Assembly (NCBI GenBank): GCA_910589035.1
Contig: CAJUSI010000021.1
Location: 1 to 64,000 of the forward strand
Direction of reading: 5' to 3'
DNA: 64,000 nucleotides
Origin: an uncultured Acetatifactor sp.
Lineage (GTDB): Bacteria > Bacillota > Clostridia > Lachnospirales > Lachnospiraceae
The number at the start of each line of letters is the position of its first letter. Position 1 is the stretch's first letter. The notes under the pieces are model-generated. The model saw only the letters and a program-made list of their open reading frames with translations, made no database searches and had not been told where the DNA came from. Shown one piece after another: positions 42,341-50,513 of this stretch. The translations under genes were made by a program, and so were the position numbers.

Positions 42341-44608
42341 ATGGAAATCAGACGTTGTATCGGCTGTATGGAGGATATGGGAAATGAATCTGGCGCGTTC
42401 TGCCCGCATTGCGGGTATAACAATTCGGAAAGCGCGCCGAAGCAGCCCTACGCCATGCGGCCAAACACGCTCCTCCACGGGCGTTATCTCGTGGGAAGAG
42501 TGCTGGGGCAGGGCGGCTTCGGCATCACGTACATAGGTTTTGATATGGTCTTGAATTTAAAGGTGGCCATCAAGGAATATTTTCCCATGGGTTCCGCCAC
42601 CAGGGAGGGAAATTCCAGCACGCTGCGGTGGAACTCCATGAACAATGTAGAGCAGAGACAGGGAGCTTACGAAAGCTTCCTGAAAGAGGCCCGTAAGACG
42701 GCGAAGCTGGATCAGGTCTCCGCCATCGTCCGGGTCAGGGATACCTTCTACGAGAATGAAACCGCCTATATCATCATGGATTACGTGGAGGGAACCACGT
42801 TGAAGGAGAAAATGCTGAAGGAGGGCGTGATGTCGTTCTCAGCCTGCATAAAGCTTCTGACGCCCCTGATGGAGGGACTGGTGAAGGTTCACGAAATAGG
42901 GCTGGTCCACAGGGACATCAGCCCGGACAACATCATGGTCCAGCCGGACGGCAGTGTAAAGCTTCTGGATCTGGGGGCGGCCAAGGACATGTCGGTGAAT
43001 CAGGGGCCCCAGTCCCAGCTTGTGACCAAAAACGGTTTCAGTCCGCTGGAGCAGTATACGGAGTCGGGACAGGTGGGTCCCTGGACGGATGTCTATGCCA
43101 TGAGCGCCACAATCTATTACTGCATCACGGGGAAGCTGCTCCCCTCCGCCCTTGACCGGATGAGCAGCCCTGAACTGAATTTCTCCCTTCCGATGAAGGA
43201 AGCCCTTCCGGCCTCCGCTGCTTCTGCACTGAAGGCCGGGCTGGCGGTGGATCAGAGGAACAGGACGCGGAATGTAAGCGATCTTTTGAGCCAGCTGAAG
43301 GGAACAGCGCCGGTAAATGCCGCGCCTGCACGGGATCCCTATCCTGCCACGGTTCCTGTGACTCCGGCTCCCGCACCGGCAGTCAATTCCGTTCCGCCCC
43401 AGACCCCGGGCGGCGGAAATACTTCCCTGCCAGCAGGGGGGGATAAGGGAAAGGAGAAGAAAAAATCCGGAAAGAAAAAGCTGATTGCAGCGGTGGCCGT
43501 TGTGGCAGCAGCGGCGGCTCTGATTTTTGGCATAGTGGTGTTCGTGACAAAAGGGGGCGCGCAGAAGAGCTATCTACCTGCCATGGCCGACGCGGAGAAG
43601 CAGGGGAAATATGCCGCGATCGGAAACAGCGCCGGAAATCTGATGAATATGGGATACTGCGCTACCCTGGACGGTGTGGATTATTATATTTCGGATGACT
43701 GCAGCATCCTGTATTCCGTGACCTCAAAAGGCAGTGAGGAGATATTCAGCGGGGAGGAGGATAGTTTATGGGAGCTTTCTGCTGTGGACGGAACACTGTA
43801 TTATATCTATAACGGGCGTGCCTATTCCTATGACATTGCCGATGAGAAGAATAAGGAGATCTCCGCACTGAAAGATTTTAGCGGCAACATCCAGAGACTG
43901 TATGTTACAGAGAAATATTTCGTAATTTACTGCCTTGACGGAATCGTCTATCGTGTTTCGAAAAGAGGGGGGAATTACGACAGGTGCTGTAACTCTTCCT
44001 ACCCAAATGGGTTTACGATTTCCGACGACGGCTGGATTTACTGTATCACAAAAACGAATGAGGGCTACCCGCAGATTGAGCGTGTGAGGCTGGACACATT
44101 GGAATTGGATGTCGGTGTCGGTATCAATTATCCGAATACCAACTTTGTGTTCATCAATCCGCTGGAAACAGACGGCGATGTATATATGCTTTGTTATGAC
44201 ACTCAGGCTATAGATCAGAACTTGAGTATCTATAGATTCAGCGATAGCCTTGACCTGAACGATCCATATGTGGAGTATAAGATCAACTGGTCAGATCTTG
44301 ATCAGATGAATGCCAGCACTTATTACTTTTACTTTAATGTAAACAAGGAAAACCATGATATATATCTTTGCCAGATGGGTTATGACACCAATAATATTTT
44401 AATCGATGCAAATATTTATAGATTAAAAATGAATGAAAGAGGAAAGATTGATGAATTTGACCTGGTGGCAGAGGGTGCCTGGGCACCGCATATCCTGTAC
44501 TATAAGGATAAGGGAATAGAACTCCTGTATCAGCAGAGAGAGTCCAGCAGAGGGGAATGGAAGGTTGAGTCTAAGAGGTTTGATGCAGAGGGCAAGGAAG
44601 TAAATTAG
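42341..44608 (+). CDS. Membrane Ser/Thr kinase with extracellular propeller-like domain
   Basis: Product of 755 residues. Begins MEIRRCIGCMEDMG like the kinase at 30045. Zinc-ribbon-like CIGC...CPHCGY, kinase about 45-310 (LGQGGFGITYIGFD, AIKEYFPMG, HRDISPDN, DLGAAKDM), Pro/Ala linker, membrane span about 379-402, then an outer domain of about 350 residues with repeated YY/W and Asp patterns like the propeller-type region of the first kinase, but no leucine-rich repeats. The kinase domains of the two are about 85% or more alike in visible stretches, so they are recent duplicates bracketing the module. The upstream frame to 42179 overlaps the VWA gene and is not the start; AGGTAGGGAT precedes the ATG. 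Confidence 0.88.
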   Translation: MEIRRCIGCMEDMGNESGAFCPHCGYNNSESAPKQPYAMRPNTLLHGRYLVGRVLGQGGFGITYIGFDMVLNLKVAIKEYFPMGSATREGNSSTLRWNSMNNVEQRQGAYESFLKEARKTAKLDQVSAIVRVRDTFYENETAYIIMDYVEGTTLKEKMLKEGVMSFSACIKLLTPLMEGLVKVHEIGLVHRDISPDNIMVQPDGSVKLLDLGAAKDMSVNQGPQSQLVTKNGFSPLEQYTESGQVGPWTDVYAMSATIYYCITGKLLPSALDRMSSPELNFSLPMKEALPASAASALKAGLAVDQRNRTRNVSDLLSQLKGTAPVNAAPARDPYPATVPVTPAPAPAVNSVPPQTPGGGNTSLPAGGDKGKEKKKSGKKKLIAAVAVVAAAAALIFGIVVFVTKGGAQKSYLPAMADAEKQGKYAAIGNSAGNLMNMGYCATLDGVDYYISDDCSILYSVTSKGSEEIFSGEEDSLWELSAVDGTLYYIYNGRAYSYDIADEKNKEISALKDFSGNIQRLYVTEKYFVIYCLDGIVYRVSKRGGNYDRCCNSSYPNGFTISDDGWIYCITKTNEGYPQIERVRLDTLELDVGVGINYPNTNFVFINPLETDGDVYMLCYDTQAIDQNLSIYRFSDSLDLNDPYVEYKINWSDLDQMNASTYYFYFNVNKENHDIYLCQMGYDTNNILIDANIYRLKMNERGKIDEFDLVAEGAWAPHILYYKDKGIELLYQQRESSRGEWKVESKRFDAEGKEVN

Positions 44609-44665
44609 AAACGGCCCGTATGCCGCCTTAGCGGCAAACTTCCAAATACGGTTCGGTGCATAAAG

Positions 44666-44706
44666 AAAGGGGAGAAACCTGAAAGGAAACAGGTTTCTCC
44701 CCTTTT
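44666..44706 (+). terminator. Terminator of the kinase/FHA module
   Basis: AAAGGGGAGAAACCTG and CAGGTTTCTCCCCTTTT form a perfect 16-bp stem with T tail. It ends the long transcription unit. Confidence 0.9.
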
Positions 44707-44711
44707 GAATC

Positions 44712-44850
44712 ATAGAGGGTACATTCCCCGATGCTTACATCGTGCAAACTGACGCTGAGCGCAGCGAGGCTGGGGCGAATCCCCCGCTCCTGCGAAGCAG
44801 GAGGCAACACCCCTGCGGCGTTTGCGTGCTTGGGAGCAGCGCCTGCACAA
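44712..44850 (+). repeat. Hairpin-rich intergenic element, copy B
   Basis: GGGTACATTCCCCGATGCTT, GAGCGCAGCGAGGCTGGGG, CGAATCCCCCGCTCCTGCGA and AGCAGGAGGCAACACCCCTG in order, matching copies A and C. Several short perfect stems (GGGG-CGAAT-CCCC; CTCCTGC-GAA-GCAGGAG). It follows the module's terminator by 5 bp. Confidence 0.7.
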
Positions 44851-44913
44851 GGCCGTGGTTCTGAGTGCAGGATAGCATAGACAAAAATGTCCCCATATGA
44901 TATTATGACACAT

Positions 44914-45030
44914 AGATAGGCTCTCGGAATTTTTTTGGCTGAAAATGGCGGTTTTTCTTGATTTAGGTTTTCCGTAAAAGGCGGAGGAATCAGCAGAATC
45001 GGAATCTTAAAAGGCCGGAAATATGCCGCA
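44914..45030. repeat. Family II-related repeat, diverged copy
   Basis: Starts AGATAGGCTCTCGGAAT, like the left end of the 36141 element. It shares TTTTCCGTAAAAGGCGGAGG and AATCAGCA with the 24840 repeat. The remaining DNA to the next element contains no gene. Confidence 0.55.
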
Positions 45031-45202
45031 GCTCTGGAGGCAAAGGGCATTCCGGCAGAGCGGATTCGGAAATATGGTTTTGCGTTTCAGGGGAAGAAAG
45101 TATTGATAGGTTAAGAAAATGGATGGAATCTGACATTGTGAGCGCAGACTGTTGCAGCAGGTGTTTCGGATACCCATGCAAAGACAGCCCGGATTATATA
45201 GA

Positions 45203-45299
45203 GGGTTGTCGGGAAATGACTGTCCTCCCACAATATATGCTGTGATATACTGGAGCTCAAAACCATATATTGTATGTTGGCAGCATTTCCTGACAACCC
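45203..45299. mobile_element. MITE-like element, family I, copy 2
   Basis: 97 bp with terminal inverted repeats GGGTTGTCGGGAAATG / CATTTCCTGACAACCC. It lies 17 bp beyond the stop of the DUF6709-like gene; its central part also folds. Confidence 0.75.
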
Positions 45300-45316
45300 C
45301 CTGTCTGTGTTTCTTT

Positions 45317-46417
45317 TTATGCTTCCGCACCCGGATCCTTCATCCCGGGATCCACCGCCTCATGAGGGCAGGTATTGTAGCGCAGATCCAGGAACTGAGA
45401 ACGGTTCTTATTGTAAAGCTTCTTCAGTTCGTCGGAATATCCTATCACTACCCAGGGCAGCGTACCGCCGATGTACTCGATCATCTCCTGGGCCACGGTC
45501 TCGTTGGCCACAGAGAAGCTGTGTCCCTTGGGGGTCGCTTCGTCGAAGACCATCACATTGTAGGTGGTGCCGGTCTTGACGCCGTTGGTGCGGTGCGTAA
45601 TCGTATTCTGGTACACCCACATCATCTTGCTGTTCTGGATGGCCCTTGCGGAGGAACCGGACAGATAATAGGTCATCAGGCGTCCGACCCTGAGAATTCC
45701 CTTCTTGTCGAAGGACTGCGCGCTTCTGTAATCGGAATCAATGGATGCCTCCGTGTATCCGGCGTTTGCAATATCCTTGCGAAGCTTGCTCAGGGAAGCA
45801 CCGCTGGTAACCTTTACCACCCTGATAATACCCCAGAGCAGCAGGAACGCACCTACGGCAAACAGCCCGATATATACGGTGCTCATGCTGACAGGGCTGG
45901 CAAAACATTGTATGTAGTAGGGAATAATGGCCGCATCAATCTCTGCGTCGGTGAATCCGGCAGACTCAAAATATTCTCTGAAATACCGCTCATCTTCGGC
46001 ACTCAGCTTCTTGATTTTCCCGGAGAGGGTGACGGGCGTGGTATCTCCGTCATACATTTTATCCATCCGGCCTGCATAGCTGGCAGGAACCTTGATAGCC
46101 ATGAACTTCCAGTCGATAGTTTCGGATGTGACATCTTCCGTACCGATCACATAATACAAATCCGTGGTTTTGATAGAGCCGGTCTTGGTATTTTTCTCGT
46201 ATGCTTCCAGAAAGCATCCGAAATTGTACTGCAGATCCACCGTAACCAGCTGATTGCTGATCTCTTCCGTGGGGATGGTGTTGAAATCCGTGTACCCCTT
46301 CACGGAATAAAATGCGTCCAGAGCATTCCACCCCGCCAGTCCGAGACCGGCCAGAATTAAAATGATGGACCCCAAAATGGAACTTTTCAGTGCCTTTTTC
46401 TTTAACTCTTCAAACAT
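45317..46417 (-). CDS. DUF6709-like membrane protein
   Basis: A 366-residue protein with a membrane span near 14-34, an extracellular domain of about 130 residues, a second span near 175-197 and a cytoplasmic C-terminal domain of about 165 residues. The pattern GFTDAEIDAAIIPYYIQ before span 2 is shared with the protein at 18232. AAAGGAGGAG-type site upstream of ATG. The gene lies alone between two family I MITEs (45203 and 46599) and is transcribed against its neighbours. Function unknown. Confidence 0.75.
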   Translation of the reverse strand: MFEELKKKALKSSILGSIILILAGLGLAGWNALDAFYSVKGYTDFNTIPTEEISNQLVTVDLQYNFGCFLEAYEKNTKTGSIKTTDLYYVIGTEDVTSETIDWKFMAIKVPASYAGRMDKMYDGDTTPVTLSGKIKKLSAEDERYFREYFESAGFTDAEIDAAIIPYYIQCFASPVSMSTVYIGLFAVGAFLLLWGIIRVVKVTSGASLSKLRKDIANAGYTEASIDSDYRSAQSFDKKGILRVGRLMTYYLSGSSARAIQNSKMMWVYQNTITHRTNGVKTGTTYNVMVFDEATPKGHSFSVANETVAQEMIEYIGGTLPWVVIGYSDELKKLYNKNRSQFLDLRYNTCPHEAVDPGMKDPGAEA

Positions 46418-46598
46418 TTCCTTTCTCCTCCATACTCATTTGAAAATTTATTAAAGATGTATAAATACTTTACCACTAATGACGGGGAATTTCAAGATGG
46501 AGAGTTTACAGAATGCAAAGAATAATGTACAATGTATGATTGTGGAGGGCAAGGCTGCGCTTATAATAACAATAGCCTGTACGGCCGTTTGTACAGGG

Positions 46599-46691
46599 GC
46601 TGTCGGGAAATGATTGCTCATCCGCAATACATGCTGTGATATATTGGAAGCCGTCATCACATAATGTACGCTGACGGCATTTACCGACAGC
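46599..46691. mobile_element. MITE-like element, family I, copy 3
   Basis: 93 bp with terminal inverted repeats GCTGTCGGGAAATG / CATTTACCGACAGC and a second internal stem (GCCGTCA/TGACGGC). It lies about 180 bp upstream of the DUF6709-like start and 88 bp before the M3 peptidase gene. The remaining bases of 46418-46779 hold no gene. Confidence 0.75.
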
Positions 46692-46779
46692 TTCTGCCGG
46701 GCGGCCGGAAGGCCCTGGGCGATTGCGGGAAGCGGAGGCGCACCCTGAAAATAAAAGATGCAGAAAAGAGGGAACGGAA

Positions 46780-48453
46780 ATGAAATTTAAGGACATGCCT
46801 TATGAAAGAGTGGATTTTACGCAGGTTGAAAAGGAAATGAGAGAGCTGATGGAGGAGTTTGACAGGGCTTCGGACGGGGAGGGACAGTTTAAGGTTCATC
46901 AGAAATACTATGCCCTCACGGACAGGGTGCACACTCTGATGACCATCGCCCACATCCGCTATGACGTGGATACCACGGATGAATTCTATGATAAGGAACA
47001 CGAGTATTATAACGAGAAGAGCCCCATTTTCCATAATCTGCTGCTGGAATATGAAAAAAAGCTCTATGCTTCCCCTTACCGGGAGTATCTTGTGGGGAAG
47101 ATCGGGCCGGTGGCCTTCAAGAATATGGAGCTATCCCAGAAGGCCATGGATGAGAAGCTGATTCCCCTGATGCAGGAGGAGAACAACCTTACTACGGAAT
47201 ACAACAAGCTCATCGCGGGGGCCAGGATCGAGTTCGACGGGCAGGTTCTGAATCTCTCCCTGCTGCGCCCCTACCTGGTACATCAGGACAGGAGCGTCAG
47301 GGCAGCTGCCTGGAAGAAGCAGAGCGAATTTTTTCAGGAAAATGCGAAGAAGCTGGACGAGATCTACGATAAGCTGGTGAAGAACCGCACGGCCCAGGCG
47401 AAGGCCATGGGATATGAGAATTATCTGGAGCTGGGTTATTACAGGATGATGCGCAACTGCTACGGCAGGGAGGAGGTGGAAGCCTTCCGCTGCCAGATTA
47501 AGGAAAGCTTTGTACCCTTCGCCGAGAAGCTCCATGAGCGCAGAAGACAGAGGCTGGGGCTTGACAGTCTCAGCTATATCGACGGTGCCGTGTATTTTAA
47601 GGACGGAAATCCCGCGCCTCTGGGCACGCCGGAGGAGATCCTGGCGGCGGGACAGAAGATGTATGGGGAGCTTTCCCCCGAGACGAAGGAATTCTATGAT
47701 TTCATGATGGAGAACGAACTTTTTGACGTGCTGGGGCGCAAGACCAAGAGGGCCGGAGGCTATATGACCTATATGCCTGTATACAATTCCCCCTTTGTAT
47801 TTGCCAATTTCAACGGTACCAGCGGGGATGTGGACGTGATCACCCATGAATGCGGACATGCTTTCCAGGGATATCTCTCCGGTCAGGATCCCATTCGGGA
47901 GCATTCGGATATCACCATGGAGACGGCGGAGATCCACTCCATGTCCATGGAATTCTTTACCCAGAAATGGATGCCTCTTTTCTTCGGCGGCAGGGCGGAG
48001 GACTATATCGAGATGCACCTGGAGGATTCGGCCGCCTTCATCCCCTACGGATGCATGGTGGATGAATTCCAGCACATTGTGTATGAGAACCCGGATATGA
48101 CCCCGGCCCAGCGTCATGCCGCATGGCTGGACCTGGAGAAGCAGTACAGACCCCACCAGGATTACGGGGACGACGCGTTCTTCGGAAAGGGAGGCTTCTG
48201 GCAGAAGCAGCAGCATATATACAATTCTCCCTTCTATTATATTGATTATTGCCTGGCGCAGACCTGTGCCCTGCAATATAAGGTAAAGATGGATGAGGAT
48301 TACGAAGGGGCATGGAAGAGCTATCTGAAGCTCTGCAGACTGTCTGCCGGGGATTTCTTCACCAATATGGTGAAGGAGGTGGGGCTTATGAGTCCTTTTG
48401 AGCCCGGCTGTGTGAAAAATATTGTGGATAAACTTGAAAAATATGTGAAATAA
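46780..48453 (+). CDS. M3-family oligoendopeptidase (PepF-like)
   Basis: A 557-residue zinc peptidase of family M3. The active site reads ITHECGHAFQ (HExGH, residues about 356-360), with the third ligand Glu in MEFFTQKWMP/AEIHSMSMEFF about 25 residues on, and the conserved closing GGFWQKQQHIYNSPFYYIDY. It hydrolyses short peptides in the cytoplasm. The start (MKFKDMPYERVD) has GAGGGAACGG upstream; an earlier ATG at 46723 lies in repeat-flanking DNA. Followed by a PrsA-like gene 62 bp away. Confidence 0.9.
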   Translation: MKFKDMPYERVDFTQVEKEMRELMEEFDRASDGEGQFKVHQKYYALTDRVHTLMTIAHIRYDVDTTDEFYDKEHEYYNEKSPIFHNLLLEYEKKLYASPYREYLVGKIGPVAFKNMELSQKAMDEKLIPLMQEENNLTTEYNKLIAGARIEFDGQVLNLSLLRPYLVHQDRSVRAAAWKKQSEFFQENAKKLDEIYDKLVKNRTAQAKAMGYENYLELGYYRMMRNCYGREEVEAFRCQIKESFVPFAEKLHERRRQRLGLDSLSYIDGAVYFKDGNPAPLGTPEEILAAGQKMYGELSPETKEFYDFMMENELFDVLGRKTKRAGGYMTYMPVYNSPFVFANFNGTSGDVDVITHECGHAFQGYLSGQDPIREHSDITMETAEIHSMSMEFFTQKWMPLFFGGRAEDYIEMHLEDSAAFIPYGCMVDEFQHIVYENPDMTPAQRHAAWLDLEKQYRPHQDYGDDAFFGKGGFWQKQQHIYNSPFYYIDYCLAQTCALQYKVKMDEDYEGAWKSYLKLCRLSAGDFFTNMVKEVGLMSPFEPGCVKNIVDKLEKYVK

Positions 48454-48515
48454 CTTCACATTTCCGCAAAAATACGGTAAAATAGGGCGGTAAAAACAGG
48501 AAGGAGACAGTTGCT

Positions 48516-50204
48516 ATGTCTAATAATAAGGATACACAGAGTACGGATAACACAGAACAGAAGCCGGAAAAGGTAGTGACAAAATATGATCTGAAAATGC
48601 AGAGGAGAAAGGAACAAAAGGAGAAGGAGCTCAGGGACAGGCGCATCGGCAGGATCATCGGTGTCGTGCTGGCTGTGGCGCTGGTCTGCTTTGTGGCCTC
48701 CTTTCCCATCCGGAATCTGCTCACCGTTAAGGGAACCTACGTCACGGTGAACGGGGAGCAGATCAACAGGGTGGAATTTGACTACTACTATCAGACGGCA
48801 CGCAATGAGTATATGTCCACCAACGGAATGTATCTGAGCTATTTCGGACTGGATTTAAGCGGCGATCTGTCCAGGCAGATGTATTCCGAGACGCTTACCT
48901 GGAAGGATTATTTCGAGGAAGTGGCGGTGCAGAATATTGCCCGCAACAAGGGGATGCTGAAGGAGGCCCGGGCGGAAGGCTTTACCTATGATACCGGGGA
49001 GGACTATCGGGAATATGAAGAGATGCTGGAACAGGCGGCGTCCGAGAACGGCTATACGGTAAAGGACTATGTGAAGGAGCTGTACGGTGTGTACGCTACT
49101 CCCTCAAGGATAAAGCCTTATATAGAAGAAGCGCTCTATGTGGCGGCATATTATGACAAGGTGGCGGAAGGGGTTGCGCCGGCCATGGAGGAAATCGAAA
49201 GCTACTATGCCGAGAACAAGGCCAGCTATGATTCCGTAGATTACTATATGGAGACGGTGGACGCGCAGCTGCCCACGGAGCCCACTGAGCTGGCAGATCC
49301 TGTGGAGGAGCCTGAGGAAGGCGAAGAAGAGAACGGCGGGGACGACGGAGAGAGCGGCGAGGAGCAGACCTATCAGCCCTCCGAGGCCGAGATAGCCGCC
49401 GCCATGGAAAAGGCGAAGGAAGAGGCCGACAAGGCGGTGAAGACCATCCGGAAGGGCGAGCTGCACGAAGGCGCCAGGAGAACTGCAATCAACTCCAATG
49501 TGAGGGACTGGCTCTATGACGAGGCCAGAAAGGAAGGCGACACGAATGTCATAGAGGACGCCGCCAACCACCGCTATTATGTCGTATGCTTTATGGACCG
49601 CTATCTGGAGGAAACTCCTTCCGCGGATCTGCATATTGCCATGACGGATAAGGGCAACGGACAGGCCCTCATGGATGAGTGGAAGGGCGGCGAGGCAACG
49701 GAGGAGACCTTCGCAGAGCTCTGTGACAAATATAATGACGCTTCTGTCATGTCTGCCAGGGGAGGACTGGTGGAAGGCGCGCTGCCTTCCTCTGTGCCGG
49801 ATGAACTGAAGGAGTGGATGACGGATGAAGCGCGTCAGAAGGGAGATACCGTGGTGATCTCGCCGGAAACCGAAGAATACGATTATGTGGTGTATTATGC
49901 GGGACCCAATGATGCGGAGTGGGCGATGAGTATCCGGAATACCCTGATTAATGAGAAAATGTCGGAATACCTGGAGGAAAAGACACAGGATATTCAGGTA
50001 CAGGACTCCAGGGGGAATCTGAATTATCTTAAGGTACGGGCTCAGGAGGAGGAGGCAAAGGCCTCGGCGGAGAGCAGCGAAGGCACGGAAGAGGGAAATA
50101 CGGATTCCCAGGAGCCGGGAACGGAAGGATCCGGTGAGTCCGGAACGGAGGAAGACGGGTCTTCGGAAGAGCCGGGGACTGAAGATTCCGGCTCTGCGCA
50201 GTAG
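48516..50204 (+). CDS. Membrane-anchored PrsA/SurA-like foldase or chaperone
   Basis: Product of 562 residues. Charged cytoplasmic start about 1-43, one membrane span about 44-66, then an extracellular region with a SurA-N-like helical part (VNGEQINRVEFDYYYQTARN), an acidic loop about 250-290 and two parvulin-like segments (residues about 310-365 and 370-485, ending VISPETEEYDYVVYYAG). The C-terminus is an acidic Glu/Ser/Gly tail. Such proteins help secreted proteins fold; the canonical PPIase residues are not obvious, so it may be a chaperone only. The site AGGAGACAG is good. Confidence 0.75.
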   Translation: MSNNKDTQSTDNTEQKPEKVVTKYDLKMQRRKEQKEKELRDRRIGRIIGVVLAVALVCFVASFPIRNLLTVKGTYVTVNGEQINRVEFDYYYQTARNEYMSTNGMYLSYFGLDLSGDLSRQMYSETLTWKDYFEEVAVQNIARNKGMLKEARAEGFTYDTGEDYREYEEMLEQAASENGYTVKDYVKELYGVYATPSRIKPYIEEALYVAAYYDKVAEGVAPAMEEIESYYAENKASYDSVDYYMETVDAQLPTEPTELADPVEEPEEGEEENGGDDGESGEEQTYQPSEAEIAAAMEKAKEEADKAVKTIRKGELHEGARRTAINSNVRDWLYDEARKEGDTNVIEDAANHRYYVVCFMDRYLEETPSADLHIAMTDKGNGQALMDEWKGGEATEETFAELCDKYNDASVMSARGGLVEGALPSSVPDELKEWMTDEARQKGDTVVISPETEEYDYVVYYAGPNDAEWAMSIRNTLINEKMSEYLEEKTQDIQVQDSRGNLNYLKVRAQEEEAKASAESSEGTEEGNTDSQEPGTEGSGESGTEEDGSSEEPGTEDSGSAQ

Positions 50205-50211
50205 CGGGGGT

Positions 50212-50315
50212 GGATGCCTGAAGGCTGTCTGTAAAGCCAGTGCGGATGCCTGAGGCCGCCTGTAAAGTCAGTGCGGATACCGGAAAGCCGTCTGTAAAGT
50301 CAGTGCGGATGCTCC
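50212..50315. repeat. Tandem repeat of about 32 bp, three copies
   Basis: GGATGCCTGAAGGCTGTCTG-type units begin at 50212, 50244 and 50275, each ending GTAAAG(C/T)CAGTGC, with a fragment at 50307. It starts 8 bp after the PrsA-like stop. The rest of 50316-50513 has no gene. Confidence 0.8.
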
Positions 50316-50513
50316 GGCGGAAACGGAGTTCCCGAATGGGAGAAATGGATCCGGCATGAAGTTGAGATCAGGATAGTATGGGAAGGCGGTGGGAGTTCTC
50401 ACCGCTTTACATTTTCACCTTACGGGAAAGCCCGCGGCCGGACATGGAAACAGATCGGCATCGCAGCGGCCGGGAGCCCGGCGGGACAGACGGATTTGGA
50501 GGCTGGAGGCAGA

